Source: Trichomonas tenax
Lineage: Eukaryota; Parabasalia; Trichomonadida; Trichomonadidae
Direction of reading: 5' to 3'
DNA length: 64,000 nt
Assembly: GCA_023091735.1 (NCBI GenBank)
Contig: JALKBU010000182.1
Span: forward strand, 1-64,000
Of the stretch, positions 28,496-38,393 are shown piece by piece. The notes below the pieces were generated by a model. The model was not told the DNA's origin. It did no database searches and worked only from the letters and a program-made list of their open reading frames with translations. Both the position numbers and the translations under genes were made by a program. Within the stretch, counting starts at the first letter, position 1. Each line of letters opens with the position of its first letter.

Positions 28496-28975
28496 ATGCC
28501 AAAATCAGCGATCGAGATTCTCAATGATAAGTCTATATGGTTCACAGACGAGTATATCGGGCAGTTCGAAGAGAAGACACCGGAGAGGGAACTCATGGAA
28601 ATATTCGCATATGGAACTTGGAAAGATTATGTTGTGAAAAGAAGTGAATTGCCGGAGCAATATCAGTTTGATTCTGATAGCAATGCAGCATTAAAACTCA
28701 AATCTTTGACAATTTTAACTATAATGGAAGATAAAACTGAATATTCTTTCGAAAAATTGAAAGAAGAATTGGACATTGATAACTTTGATACAGCAGAAAC
28801 ATTGGTGCTTGATTTAATGGGTGCTCGCTTAATTGTTGGAAAAATTGATGAAAAAGCCGGTACTTTTACATGTGAGCGTCTTGCTGCTCGTTGTGTTCCA
28901 AACAGCTCAGATGCGATACAAAATATACTCAATGACCTTCATCATTTCCATGATAAATTACAATCATTTGAATAA
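28496..28975 (+). CDS. COP9 signalosome subunit 7-like PCI protein
   Basis: The 159-residue protein matches the CSN7 core. FAYGTWKDYVVKRSELPEQY corresponds to the FAYGTY.DY motif of the helical part, and LKLKSLTILTIMEDKTEYSF starts the winged-helix PCI part. LVLDLMGARLIVGKIDE matches the CSN7 strand Li.EavY.dii.GklDq. CSN7 is a scaffold subunit of the COP9 signalosome, which removes Nedd8 from cullins. At 159 residues it is shorter than animal CSN7 (about 265-275): the N-terminal helical repeats are reduced, while a C-terminal helix (QNILNDLHHFHDKL) remains. An eIF3m or other PCI protein is the alternative. Confidence 0.7.
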   Translation: MPKSAIEILNDKSIWFTDEYIGQFEEKTPERELMEIFAYGTWKDYVVKRSELPEQYQFDSDSNAALKLKSLTILTIMEDKTEYSFEKLKEELDIDNFDTAETLVLDLMGARLIVGKIDEKAGTFTCERLAARCVPNSSDAIQNILNDLHHFHDKLQSFE

Positions 28976-30419
28976 GTCCTTTAATTTATATCACCGAAAC
29001 TAAACATTGTTATTTTCCATTCTCCAAAACTATGATCACAATTTATATATAATTAGATTTGTACCGAGAAATGATGTTTTTACTGGAAAAAATATGGATT
29101 TGATATATAAAATAAAAATTGGTGATCAATATTCTTTGATCGATAACTCTTTATGTAGAGATAATATAAAACACTGCAAATGTAACATATATGCTATTTA
29201 GAGTGATTAGAATTTTGTTGATTCTATTCTTGGCTTGTGTTCAACTTAGATTTGCCATCGTTTCATCATGACAAGCCTGATCAAATCAAGTTGATATTTA
29301 ATGTGAAGTGAAAGATAAATTCTCCAGCAGGTGATTCTCATTTAACCAATTTAGACAGAAATACAATATCACTCGAAGTTCCTTCGAACAAAAGTAATTA
29401 ATTTGTCAATATTTGTTACATGAAATCGGGTTTATTTAAATAAAATGTTAAATGTACCTATTGAGAATAATTCAAAATTGGAAATAATAAAATAGACAAA
29501 GTATTCCTTTTTTTCAATTTAGGCTATTGAAATTGATAAGAATGAGCAACTCATTTTGTTAAGCTTTGTGAATATAAAACAATTTTATATAGACAAGCAT
29601 CGCACGTATTAGTACAACTTAAGTATTCCTAAATTTATGGTGTCGAGAAAATACTCTCGCATCTCAGGATAGACAAGTCATAACAAAAAAATAAAAACAG
29701 ATATAGAATATCCAGCGATGATAGCCCCATTCATTTTTAATATCTTTGCATGTTCTTTGGATATTGATGAGAAAGACTCAATAAAATGTTTCCAACAAAA
29801 TTTGCAAATTTTTCCATCTCGAAAAATTTTAAACTTGATGCTGAGGACTGAATATGCATCATTCTGGAATTTTTCAAGATGGATTACAACAATGAAGTTG
29901 TATGTACCTTTATACAGTGAAGTTTTGGTGAAGATAAATGTAAATAGGTACTTGAGATTGATTTTTGAAGTTTTTCATTTTCTCAAGATTTCTTCATTTT
30001 GTTTTTATGCTTTATAAGATCTAATCCAAATTGCAAACTTTTGATTTCTTCTTATACGGAATGTTTGAAGCACATATTATTTAACTTCCGGCTTCTCTTA
30101 ATGATATTTACAATTGCTGTCCTTCTAGACATGAAAATATGGAAGATAGGAATTTTTTCGCGGAAAAATTTTGTAATTGCGTAATGGGTGGCTAAGCGCA
30201 TTTAACTATCGCATCATAATGTGTGCCCCCATTAATCAGATTGGAATAAAATGCTTATTGGAAAATAGTTTGAAATATTCTATAAGTCAATTAATCGGAA
30301 TAGGACTTTATTCTAATAAAGTTTTACTAAATTGCGCTGGAACATAAGCAATCATTTATTTCCATCATGCGCAAGTAAAAGGATGACATCATGGTGAATC
30401 TGATTTTCACATGTTATTT
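28976..30419. other. intergenic spacer
   Basis: About 1.4 kb. Open frames at 29007-29201, 29718-30017 and 29999-30184 are AT-rich with no recognisable domain; I see no gene. Confidence 0.4.
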
Positions 30420-31736
30420 TTAGTCTTCAGTAGGATGCAATAATTTTGAATACAAAGAAAATGAATTTTCATATATCTCATCATATACATGACCCATATC
30501 GGTAATGCTATTGTACTTATCCTTAACATTTTCAACAAAATTGAATAGATCATCATCGTTGTAGATTTGTTCCAAAATATCCTCTCGATTGCTTTCTTGG
30601 AGTATATCTATGGCTCTGTCAAGTGAAGCCATAAGCCTGCTAAGATTTTCTAAGTGCAAATACTCAAAAGCTGGTCTGATAATAGATAAAACATCATTTT
30701 CGAGTAAAAACAGAACCTGCTCTCGAGAAGCATAATATATGATATAGATGAACGACAGAGCAATTTCCTTCTGGCAACTGAATGTAATATCAGAGTTGAA
30801 TAATGAAATTAACTTTTCTACTAAATTCTGGAAAATAATGTCATATGAAGAAGGATCTTGGAAGCATATGGCACTTATCAACGACAGAGCTGCTTTAAGC
30901 TCGTTTTGATCGTACTGTTCGAGATTTATTAATTTTTCAAATAATTTATATTTTTGGAAATATATTGACACATCCTGATATTTCACTTCTCCTGTATCAA
31001 TTATATATTCTATGTATTTTAGAATTTCACTTCGAAAAATACCTTTTTCAAACACATCAATTAGTTGTTGTGTGTAATTTGAACAAAAAAGCTCCAAAGC
31101 TTTAGGCTCTCTGTTCCAGATATAGTGCCTGATGGCTTTAAGCATATCAAGAAAATAAATTTCATGAATTAAAGAAAACTCTTCTATCTTGATTAATGAA
31201 TCATCCAAGTATTTTGCCCTTACAATAAATAATTCTTGGATGAATTTTAGAATTGCATGATCAAATCTTTGATCCTGACCAAGATAATTCAGTGATCGAA
31301 CAATAAATTCTGTGTTGCAAAACATTTTGATGTTCGTATCTTTAATGAATTCGTAAAGTAATTTATAATGTTTGCAATTTAAATTTGGTTCAATTAATAT
31401 TAATTGAAATAAGATTTGCTTGTCTATGATTCCATCCTGAGTATACATTAGAAGCATTTCAAATGCAAATTTATAGTATTCTTTCGTTTGTTGTAGATAT
31501 TGGAATAAAATTCTTAAACTATTCTCTGTTAATTGAGGAAATACGTAATTAGTATCTGCAATTTCACATATTTCATCGAAATTTTCCGGACTTACCGCTT
31601 CAATGGAAAAATAATGAAATTGAATTGGAACTTTTTTGCGTTTTAACACATGGAGTGAAGTATGCTCATTGTCTTTATTTCTTGCTTTTAATATATCATC
31701 AACTATATCCCTTTGTTTTGGTGTGAAGCTTCTCAT
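30420..31736 (-). CDS. armadillo-like helical repeat protein
   Basis: A 438-residue, almost all-helical protein with repeated pairs of amphipathic helices, for example LKYIEYIIDTGEVKYQDVSI and LKAALSLISAICFQDPSSYD. This is the pattern of armadillo/HEAT folds such as importin alpha, but no importin-specific tryptophan/asparagine arrays are seen. The N-terminus (MRSFTPKQRDIVDDILKARN, then KRKKVPIQ) has a short basic stretch that could be an importin-beta-binding-like or nuclear signal; that is a guess. Trichomonads have many divergent proteins of this type. An out-of-frame ATG lies 4 bases upstream of the chosen start. Confidence 0.55.
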   Translation of the reverse strand: MRSFTPKQRDIVDDILKARNKDNEHTSLHVLKRKKVPIQFHYFSIEAVSPENFDEICEIADTNYVFPQLTENSLRILFQYLQQTKEYYKFAFEMLLMYTQDGIIDKQILFQLILIEPNLNCKHYKLLYEFIKDTNIKMFCNTEFIVRSLNYLGQDQRFDHAILKFIQELFIVRAKYLDDSLIKIEEFSLIHEIYFLDMLKAIRHYIWNREPKALELFCSNYTQQLIDVFEKGIFRSEILKYIEYIIDTGEVKYQDVSIYFQKYKLFEKLINLEQYDQNELKAALSLISAICFQDPSSYDIIFQNLVEKLISLFNSDITFSCQKEIALSFIYIIYYASREQVLFLLENDVLSIIRPAFEYLHLENLSRLMASLDRAIDILQESNREDILEQIYNDDDLFNFVENVKDKYNSITDMGHVYDEIYENSFSLYSKLLHPTED

Positions 31737-31765
31737 TCATTAATGATTATGACAAATAAACTATT

Positions 31766-31778
31766 TTTGACGTGTAAA
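31766..31778 (-). promoter_or_regulatory. TTTACACGTCAAA element before the armadillo-like gene
   Basis: Reads TTTGACGTGTAAA on the + strand, 29 bases upstream of the start at 31736. A TCATAATCATTA string that resembles the initiator lies between the element and the ATG. Confidence 0.45.
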
Positions 31779-31910
31779 TCGTCAAAAATGAGGCAAAATT
31801 TCATATTTTTGTTTAATATGAACACACAAATTCACTTTGATTATTATTTTCAATCAATTCCTATCATCTGCATTTTAAATATACCTTGATATGAGTCGTT
31901 TTATGATTCC

Positions 31911-31954
31911 CAACCATAATTATAATACTGTTTCATACATTATAATTATGGTTG
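31911..31954. repeat. perfect 16-bp stem hairpin
   Basis: CAACCATAATTATAAT at 31911-31926 and its exact reverse complement at 31939-31954 enclose a 12-base loop. It lies in the spacer between the armadillo-like and IFT121 genes, downstream of IFT121 and about 175 bp upstream of the armadillo-like start. Confidence 0.6.
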
Positions 31955-32180
31955 AAATATGATCACAAAATGATATATGAGGAATTTTTCCTAATGATAT
32001 TTATGTCGCGTTTCATAAAATATTTCATCATATATCACTAATTTCTTATTGCATAAAATATTTCCCAAACTCATCATTTAATCAAAGGTCCACTACGTGA
32101 AGTGAGAATTATGAGCAGCGTTTTTCAAATAATAGTATTTCTATATTTAATTAACATAACAAAATAAAAAATATAAAACA

Positions 32181-35100
32181 TTAGACTCGCGAATGACAAA
32201 GTGGACATATCTTGATGCCAGTCATTTCAGTTTGAAGTGCGCAATGTCTGCATTTCTTACACTTCCAAACTTTATCCTCTTTTGCAACTGGACGACCGGA
32301 AACAATGCTTGCAACTAGTGGTATTCCGCACCTGCAAACAGGCATCATCTGGCTGACAAGCATTCCACAGCCCTGACACGCAACATCCGGCAATTTCTGA
32401 GCGTCATCAGGTGTTCTCTTCATGAATATGTTGACTGCAAGTTGCTCAAGCTTTCCACGCTTCTTTTGTGAAATCTTCTGAGAGTGTTCAAGAAAAGCAA
32501 AGCCACATGAGCACTCTTTGAGATAACCAGAGTTAAATCCAGCAATAGCAAGTAGAGCAGCAGCTGTTTCCTTAATGATAACATCATTATAGGCAAAAAG
32601 AACTCTAGCAGCAGGGAAAAGTGCTTCTTCGTTCTTCTTCTCATTAATTAATCTATGAGCAAGAAGCAAGAAGTGAACTGCTTCTGCTTTATGCCAAACT
32701 TTGAATATTGATATTTTTTCATTCTTCGCTTTCATTGCTCTCATCCAGTTTATTGATGAGAAAACATAAAGCTTTTTAGCCATTAAGTATTCGATGCCTC
32801 TCTTCAGTCTAAGGTCGCCTTCTTTCTCGAGCAGCACGGCAGCTTCATGATATATCTTGCAATGAATAAGCGTCTTTGCAGCTTTGCAGTTTCTATTTGC
32901 GTCAGCAAGATGTGCTGCAAAACGACTAACAATCGCCTTCCTGTCAACTTCCTTATGCGCATTTGCAATCTTGAGGGCTTCACGCCACATGTTGAAATGA
33001 GCATATGCATCAGCTGCGAGCTGAGGCTGACCAAATTTCATGAAAGCAGCAACTGCCTGTTGTGCTGATCCCAGTGTGATGAATTTTTCTCCAATGTACT
33101 TCAAAGCGTCAGAACCCTGAGGAGTACTCTCCATCAATTCAGATAAACCAACAATATCATCAGAATTTGCAAGACATTGTATAACCATTTTGGTGTCTCC
33201 TGACTTGATAAAACTTGCTGCAGCATCTTTCCACTTTCCATTTATAAAATTTCTGCGTGCAGAGTGTTCTGGATTTGTAAGCGATAGTTCTGCATCAAGT
33301 GCTTGAACTTTTTCCAATAAATCTTTCCTATTAGATTTTTCGATGAGCATCATTGCTTCCTTTGTGTGACCAAGGAACCACCATGCATAGACTTTGTGTG
33401 CTGTTGAGTCCGTTATGCTTCTCATCCATCTTGTGAAAACAACACCATCGTTGCTGAGAGCAAGAGTGAAGCACTTCTCAGCAAGACTTGAGTCATCAAT
33501 TCCAAGTGCATATTCTGCAAGCATGTACCAAGCGAATGGACAATCGAATGAAGCAACATAGTGTGTAATCTCATCGCGTATGCTATTTTTGTAACTTTTG
33601 AGCAACAATCTAATGTCGTTTATTGGTTTTGTGTCGTATCTGTTGAAAGCTGAAAGGTCGGGTTGAAGTGGATTCTTGAAGATTTGTACAAAGTCAACAC
33701 TTAAAATCGATAGTGACTGGAATTCGCAAATACTTGTCATTGTTGGAATCCTTTCTATTGGCTGCATAGACTTATAAATATAAATATTCTGTTTCTCCAA
33801 TGATGCAAATAGAGTTGGTGAATCAGTTGCCCATTTGTTACCCCATGTTTCTCTTCGAAAAACTTCTTGGAATGATCCAGAATTGATATCAAGAATGCAG
33901 AGGAAACCAAAAACATCGATTAGCGATACCATAGTGCTGTCCGCGCTAACGTCAATAGCTTCGATTTGTCTTGGGGTTGTGAAGTGACCTATTTCTTCTG
34001 ATGTTTTAAGATTAATGGAGATCAGTGAACATGTTGTGAATGTAACAAATAGTGTATTATTACGAGCACCAATAGCTGTAATTTCATAGTCGTATGATGA
34101 GAATTTAGCCGAATCTTTGAGGAAATCCCAAATGCATATTTTCGTTGTTGAAGCAATTACGCATTTTTCTTCTGTTAAAGCAATGAATTTTGGTTCGAAT
34201 GATATAAAGTTATCACAAATTGGAACACCGCATTCAGTTGTAATAATAATTGCTGATTCCCCATCAACATTAGATAATAGAGCACATCTTCCTTTAGACG
34301 AAGCAATTGCAATAAGATTATCTATTTCTTTGATATGCTTTTCTCCTGATTTAGTGTTGAAGTATACAACTTTCGATTGTGTTCTATCAACTGCAAGAAA
34401 AGAAGGCACTGAATAAACAAGTGTATTCTGGAAATAAACCCATGAAACGCGTGGAACAGTTTGGATTATAGTCAACTTAGAATCGATAGCAACTGCTAAT
34501 CTCGTGTCATCTGCACTAAACGCAATGTTTGTGATATAATTTCCATCTAATTCCATTGTTCTGATGATATTTCCTGTTACACTATAAAATCTAATGAAAA
34601 CGCGATTTGTTGTTGGAAGCTTGCCAGCAATGACGAATCTAGAGCCATCGCTTGCCCAAACAGCGTGCGTGATTTTGGCTTCTGTGAATATCTTGACTGG
34701 GTTCATTTCATTGCGTTCACGGAAGATGGCAACAATGCCACTTCTAAGTGTAATAAGAATCGTACCAGATTCACGTTTGTTCCAAAACAAATTTGTGATA
34801 TTATCACTTAATCGATCAATACCGAGTGATGAAATGTCCAATTTGTAAACTTTCGTTGCGTATTCACGAAGCAAGTATATATTGTTGCGATTATCAGCAA
34901 CAAAAACATTTTTCGAATTTGCAGCCCAACACATTGATTTTGGCAAGAAATCGAGCGAAGTATTCCACTTCTGGCTTCCGTTTATATTGCCGCAGATGAG
35001 TTTTCCGTTTGCATATAGAATCGCGACTAACTCTGAATTTGGAGAATTGAGAACTTGTAAAATTGGGACCTTAGAAAGGTCATTAATGAGTAATGGGACC

Positions 35101-35402
35101 CACTTGGAGTCTATAACTGTCCAAACAACGAGTTTTCCGCCGTGATCTGAAGAAACAAGCTTATTATTCGCAGTATTCCACGACAATGACGTGATTTGTA
35201 CGTTGTGTTCTACAAGAGTATGCAGCTTCGATATGGATATGATACCGTTATGGAACTCGTTAGAGACCAACTTTGATATTGTGATTTCTCCATTATCTTG
35301 GCCAGCAGCAATCAATCCATTTGCGGGATTCCATGCCACAGCTGTGATTAAGTGATTCCCTGGTGGGTAGAGCTCATCTGAAATATATGTGTGAATATCC
35401 AT
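32181..35402 (-). CDS. IFT121: intraflagellar transport protein IFT121 (WDR35)
   Basis: This 1073-residue protein has an N-terminal WD40 propeller pair (about 1-560). VQITSLSWNTANNKLVSSDH then GGKLVVW matches the WDR35 repeat that reads VqvvtWNeqyqkLttsDenGlIivW. An alpha-solenoid of TPR-like helices follows (about 600-990), for example LIEKSNRKDLLEKVQALDAE. A C-terminal zinc-binding tail (about 1005-1073) has CxxC pairs (CQGCG, CKKCR, CPLCH) and CRCG. IFT121 is a core subunit of the IFT-A complex that drives retrograde transport and membrane-protein import in flagella. Human WDR35 is about 1180 residues. Five promoter-like elements lie upstream. IFT122 and other IFT-A WD proteins fit the N-terminus less well. 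Confidence 0.88.
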   Translation of the reverse strand: MDIHTYISDELYPPGNHLITAVAWNPANGLIAAGQDNGEITISKLVSNEFHNGIISISKLHTLVEHNVQITSLSWNTANNKLVSSDHGGKLVVWTVIDSKWVPLLINDLSKVPILQVLNSPNSELVAILYANGKLICGNINGSQKWNTSLDFLPKSMCWAANSKNVFVADNRNNIYLLREYATKVYKLDISSLGIDRLSDNITNLFWNKRESGTILITLRSGIVAIFRERNEMNPVKIFTEAKITHAVWASDGSRFVIAGKLPTTNRVFIRFYSVTGNIIRTMELDGNYITNIAFSADDTRLAVAIDSKLTIIQTVPRVSWVYFQNTLVYSVPSFLAVDRTQSKVVYFNTKSGEKHIKEIDNLIAIASSKGRCALLSNVDGESAIIITTECGVPICDNFISFEPKFIALTEEKCVIASTTKICIWDFLKDSAKFSSYDYEITAIGARNNTLFVTFTTCSLISINLKTSEEIGHFTTPRQIEAIDVSADSTMVSLIDVFGFLCILDINSGSFQEVFRRETWGNKWATDSPTLFASLEKQNIYIYKSMQPIERIPTMTSICEFQSLSILSVDFVQIFKNPLQPDLSAFNRYDTKPINDIRLLLKSYKNSIRDEITHYVASFDCPFAWYMLAEYALGIDDSSLAEKCFTLALSNDGVVFTRWMRSITDSTAHKVYAWWFLGHTKEAMMLIEKSNRKDLLEKVQALDAELSLTNPEHSARRNFINGKWKDAAASFIKSGDTKMVIQCLANSDDIVGLSELMESTPQGSDALKYIGEKFITLGSAQQAVAAFMKFGQPQLAADAYAHFNMWREALKIANAHKEVDRKAIVSRFAAHLADANRNCKAAKTLIHCKIYHEAAVLLEKEGDLRLKRGIEYLMAKKLYVFSSINWMRAMKAKNEKISIFKVWHKAEAVHFLLLAHRLINEKKNEEALFPAARVLFAYNDVIIKETAAALLAIAGFNSGYLKECSCGFAFLEHSQKISQKKRGKLEQLAVNIFMKRTPDDAQKLPDVACQGCGMLVSQMMPVCRCGIPLVASIVSGRPVAKEDKVWKCKKCRHCALQTEMTGIKICPLCHSRV

Positions 35403-35441
35403 CGCTTCCTAGAAAAATCACTTATAAATTTTTAAACTTAA

Positions 35442-35557
35442 TTTTGTCATGTAAATCAATTGCCTGACAACATAATATTTGACATGTAATTTTTGATATG
35501 TAAATTGTTTTGGCATGTAAAGTTAAATATATGAGAAATAATTATTTTACATGTCAT
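35442..35557. promoter_or_regulatory. cluster of five ACATGT-type elements upstream of IFT121
   Basis: Variants are TTGTCATGTAAAT (ending 35456), TTTGACATGTAAT (35478-35490), TTTGATATGTAAA (35492-35504), TTTGGCATGTAAA (35509-35521) and, in the other orientation, TTTACATGTCAT (35546-35557). All lie 40-160 bases upstream of the IFT121 start at 35402. The forward-strand neighbour starting at 35922 has its own initiator-like sequence instead. Confidence 0.55.
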
Positions 35558-35903
35558 TTTTAGAAAATCTTGCGAAGATGTTCTGAAGTTATTATTACAA
35601 TGTTAACGAGTGTGATGCTGATATTGGTATAGGATCATTAAAGTAGATAATATGTATATTGTTATTACTATCAGTGCTTGCTTGTAAATCCTTCATTTAG
35701 CTGTAAACTTTGAAGATGAAAATGGACAAAGTTAGATTGATGGAAATCGGTGTAGTAATAATAATTTTTTGCTTAATTTTGAGGAACAATCCTTTAGGAT
35801 GGGGCAAATCTAGTGGCAGAGAATGATGCAAATCGGATGTTCGGCGACATTGAAATTTAGACTTTTTTAGTATCGGAGAAATTTTTTATCTAACAAAATT
35901 TTG

Positions 35904-35913
35904 TTACTTTTCA
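35904..35913 (+). promoter_or_regulatory. initiator-like TTACTTTTCA
   Basis: Eight bases before the ATG at 35922; differs from TCAYTWYTCA at one position. Confidence 0.4.
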
Positions 35914-35921
35914 AAATAAAC

Positions 35922-36656
35922 ATGGGTTTAAATATAACTCTTTTTTCGTCTATTGCGAACATTTTCAAACATAGGTCACCAGTTGAGAGGTTTCTCCTGA
36001 ACCTCAATGGTCCGTGGGCTGGCCGCGTTATGTACTTTCCAACGAAGAATTTCGAAGACTCTGAATATAAAAACATTTCTGTCTCGTTTGCATTAGACGA
36101 AGTAAGAATGTTCACATCTATATCCGCTAAATCTGAAGATATTACAATTGATAGCCAGTTATTCTTCAAACTCGCTGAAAATGATAACACAACAATCGCA
36201 GTTGCCAACAGATTCAACGAGGACATTGGATATCTCAAAGTAAACTTCTCTGACCGTTATTTCACTATCCGTGGAAAGCTCGTTCCATCAAATGACCAAA
36301 TAACCGGAATTCTCAAGGGCGAAAACTTCGTTTTATCTATCACAGATCAGTTCTCAGACAACGTTACAACATTTACACTAGAAACAACAGAAAAGATTTC
36401 GATGTTCTCTTATTATCATTCAATTTTCTTGTTTATTATGGTTCTCGTTGCTATCTCTATTGGCCTTTATAAGATGTCGGATTTGAGTGATATCATTCAG
36501 CCAGATGAAGCAAGATACACAGAGATGGTTAAAATCCAGGCACAACGCGAGCAAAAGATCAAAGAAGCACGCGAACTTTTGAAGAAGATGGAAGATGAGG
36601 CAGCTAAAGCCAAGCCTGTCCAAGCTGAAGGAAAAATCACAGAAGTTGAAGAATAA
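35922..36656 (+). CDS. type I membrane protein with beta-rich ectodomain, function unknown
   Basis: The 244-residue protein has a probable lumenal region (about 1-162) predicted to be mostly beta strands, with several N-x-S/T sequons (NIT, NIS, NTT, NFS, NVT). One membrane segment follows (SIFLFIMVLVAISIGLYKM, about 168-188), then a charged cytosolic coiled coil (QREQKIKEARELLKKMEDEA). A classical signal peptide is not obvious; the N-terminus is only mildly hydrophobic. The frame is open seven codons further to a TTG, but the first ATG, just after an initiator-like sequence, is at 35922. No family is recognised. The LNLNGPWAGRVMYFP segment might serve as a search seed. The stop lies in TAAA. 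Confidence 0.6.
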   Translation: MGLNITLFSSIANIFKHRSPVERFLLNLNGPWAGRVMYFPTKNFEDSEYKNISVSFALDEVRMFTSISAKSEDITIDSQLFFKLAENDNTTIAVANRFNEDIGYLKVNFSDRYFTIRGKLVPSNDQITGILKGENFVLSITDQFSDNVTTFTLETTEKISMFSYYHSIFLFIMVLVAISIGLYKMSDLSDIIQPDEARYTEMVKIQAQREQKIKEARELLKKMEDEAAKAKPVQAEGKITEVEE

Positions 36657-37172
36657 AAGAATCTTATAGAGTCTATTTATAAACAAATCATCTATTTTCC
36701 TCGTTTTTCATCCATTACTATAGAGTTTTTGTATCTTACATGAAATTAATAAAAATTCAATTAATATCTACTTCATAACCTATTAAACAAACGCATTATT
36801 GACTTAAAAAGACTTTACCCTAATGCCAAAAAGTGAACCATGTAAACCAAAAATCAATGATTCAAAACATATTTATATTCAAGTGTATTCCTAATATATA
36901 GTTTCTGGAGTATCTATGTATATCATACATTCTCTTATCAAAGGTCAGTGATGACGTTAATTAATCTCAATTGACGTTAATGAGCAAAATATTATCGAAA
37001 AACATCCCAAACGTATGATGACATCGCAATGATATACCTCAATACCACAAGGATCCCATAGCTTTATTTTGTGTTTAATTTGAATATGTACAAAATTGAC
37101 TCTCCATACGTTAGCCTAGAAAATTTTTTTAGATGAAAAAAAAATTCTCGTGCGTTTATTCAGAAGTTTATC
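36657..37172. other. intergenic spacer
   Basis: About 515 bp between two forward genes; AT-rich, no element recognised. Confidence 0.4.
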
Positions 37173-38225
37173 ATGCTCTGTGCCCGAGGCATATCGAGTG
37201 AAAACACATTTTCCAACTTCTCACTCCCCAAGTGTGGATCTGCTGAGATTATTCACTCCCTTGCCCTTCCTGTTTCGAGGAAAGACTATTCGAAATCAGA
37301 TGACGAATACAGTGACCCATCTATCATCATTGATAGTGATGATGATGAAGACGATGACTGCATCCTAAGTGATTTCGATCTTCCCGATGATTTTACTATT
37401 CCATTCCAAAAATCATTAATCAGGCCGAAAGAAACGAACTACGATATGGCCCAAGTACTCCAGAATGAGGAAAAGGCACAGGTTATTCCTTACGGCAAAA
37501 TAATCGAAATGCAAGGAGCAAAGTTCAGCCAATACAGATTTCTTCTTGCTGATTGGCTGTTCCACCTCTCATTTTGCTACCCCACAAACACAGAGACACT
37601 TTTCCAGTGTTTTCACGTTCTCGATACATATCTTTCGAAAAGACATGTGCCGCACGCTAAATTGCAGCTCATTGGATGCTGCTGCTTGTGGATATGCTCC
37701 AAGGTCGATTTTCACACAATCGAAACTTTGGATCCTTTAACAAAAAATTGCCATGAAAAATACACGAAAGCAGAATTTCGCCAGGCAGAAATAGATATAC
37801 TTACAGCAGTTGATTACCAAATTCAGAATGCATCAGTGAATTACTTCTTGAAATCTTTTCTCGAAAAAATAATACCAAATCAGAAGCTTTCTGCAATTGC
37901 TTCTTTCTACACCGAAGTTTCCTTGATGTATATGAACTTCAGCTCATATGCACCATCGGTTATTGCCATTTCTTCACTCTTAATCGCAAACAAATTATTA
38001 AATAACAGCTTCGATTTGTCTCCACTCAAATGTTACTTGAAAAATGTCAACAAAAACGACGTTATGCTATGCATGAACATGTTATATAGATCAGGTGGCA
38101 ATATTATCACAAGAGAGAAACTTGGAGTTTGCAGGAAGTTGCGTAGAAGGTATCAGCATAAAGACATCGATGTGCTGATTGCTAAGTCCACGGATTTGTT
38201 TGAATCTTTTAACTCTATTCATTAA
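37173..38225 (+). CDS. A/B-type-like cyclin
   Basis: The 350-residue protein has an acidic, serine-rich N-terminal region (about 1-85, including a run of Asp/Glu that reads DSDDDEDDD) and a cyclin box from about 105. SQYRFLLADWLFHLSFCYPT corresponds to the conserved mR.iLvDWL...., TLFQCFHVLDTYLSK to the second helix, and KLQLIGCCCLWICSK to the third. YTKAEFRQAEIDILTAVDYQ matches the helix before the second fold, and the C-terminal fold (VNYFLKSF... to about 320) is present. Cyclins bind and activate Cdks. The glutamate after SK in typical cyclins is replaced (SKVDF). No clear destruction box is visible. Which Cdk it partners is unknown. Confidence 0.82.
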   Translation: MLCARGISSENTFSNFSLPKCGSAEIIHSLALPVSRKDYSKSDDEYSDPSIIIDSDDDEDDDCILSDFDLPDDFTIPFQKSLIRPKETNYDMAQVLQNEEKAQVIPYGKIIEMQGAKFSQYRFLLADWLFHLSFCYPTNTETLFQCFHVLDTYLSKRHVPHAKLQLIGCCCLWICSKVDFHTIETLDPLTKNCHEKYTKAEFRQAEIDILTAVDYQIQNASVNYFLKSFLEKIIPNQKLSAIASFYTEVSLMYMNFSSYAPSVIAISSLLIANKLLNNSFDLSPLKCYLKNVNKNDVMLCMNMLYRSGGNIITREKLGVCRKLRRRYQHKDIDVLIAKSTDLFESFNSIH

Positions 38226-38330
38226 TATAGATATTATAAATTGTTTTTAATTCTTCTTTGTTTATGAAATATCCCATACTTTTTTAATCAATTTTGACCC
38301 ATACTTGATTTTTAAAATCGTGATGAAGTT

Positions 38331-38361
38331 TTTACATGTCATATTGGATTTACATGACAAA
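38331..38361 (+). promoter_or_regulatory. two TTTACATGWCA elements before BRAP2
   Basis: TTTACATGTCATA (38331-38343) and TTTACATGACAAA (38349-38361); the second ends 32 bases before the ATG at 38394. A short upstream frame (ATGGCGGCAATTTGA, from 38372) lies between. Confidence 0.5.
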
Positions 38362-38393
38362 AAATTGAAAAATGGCGGCAATTTGAAAAATTA

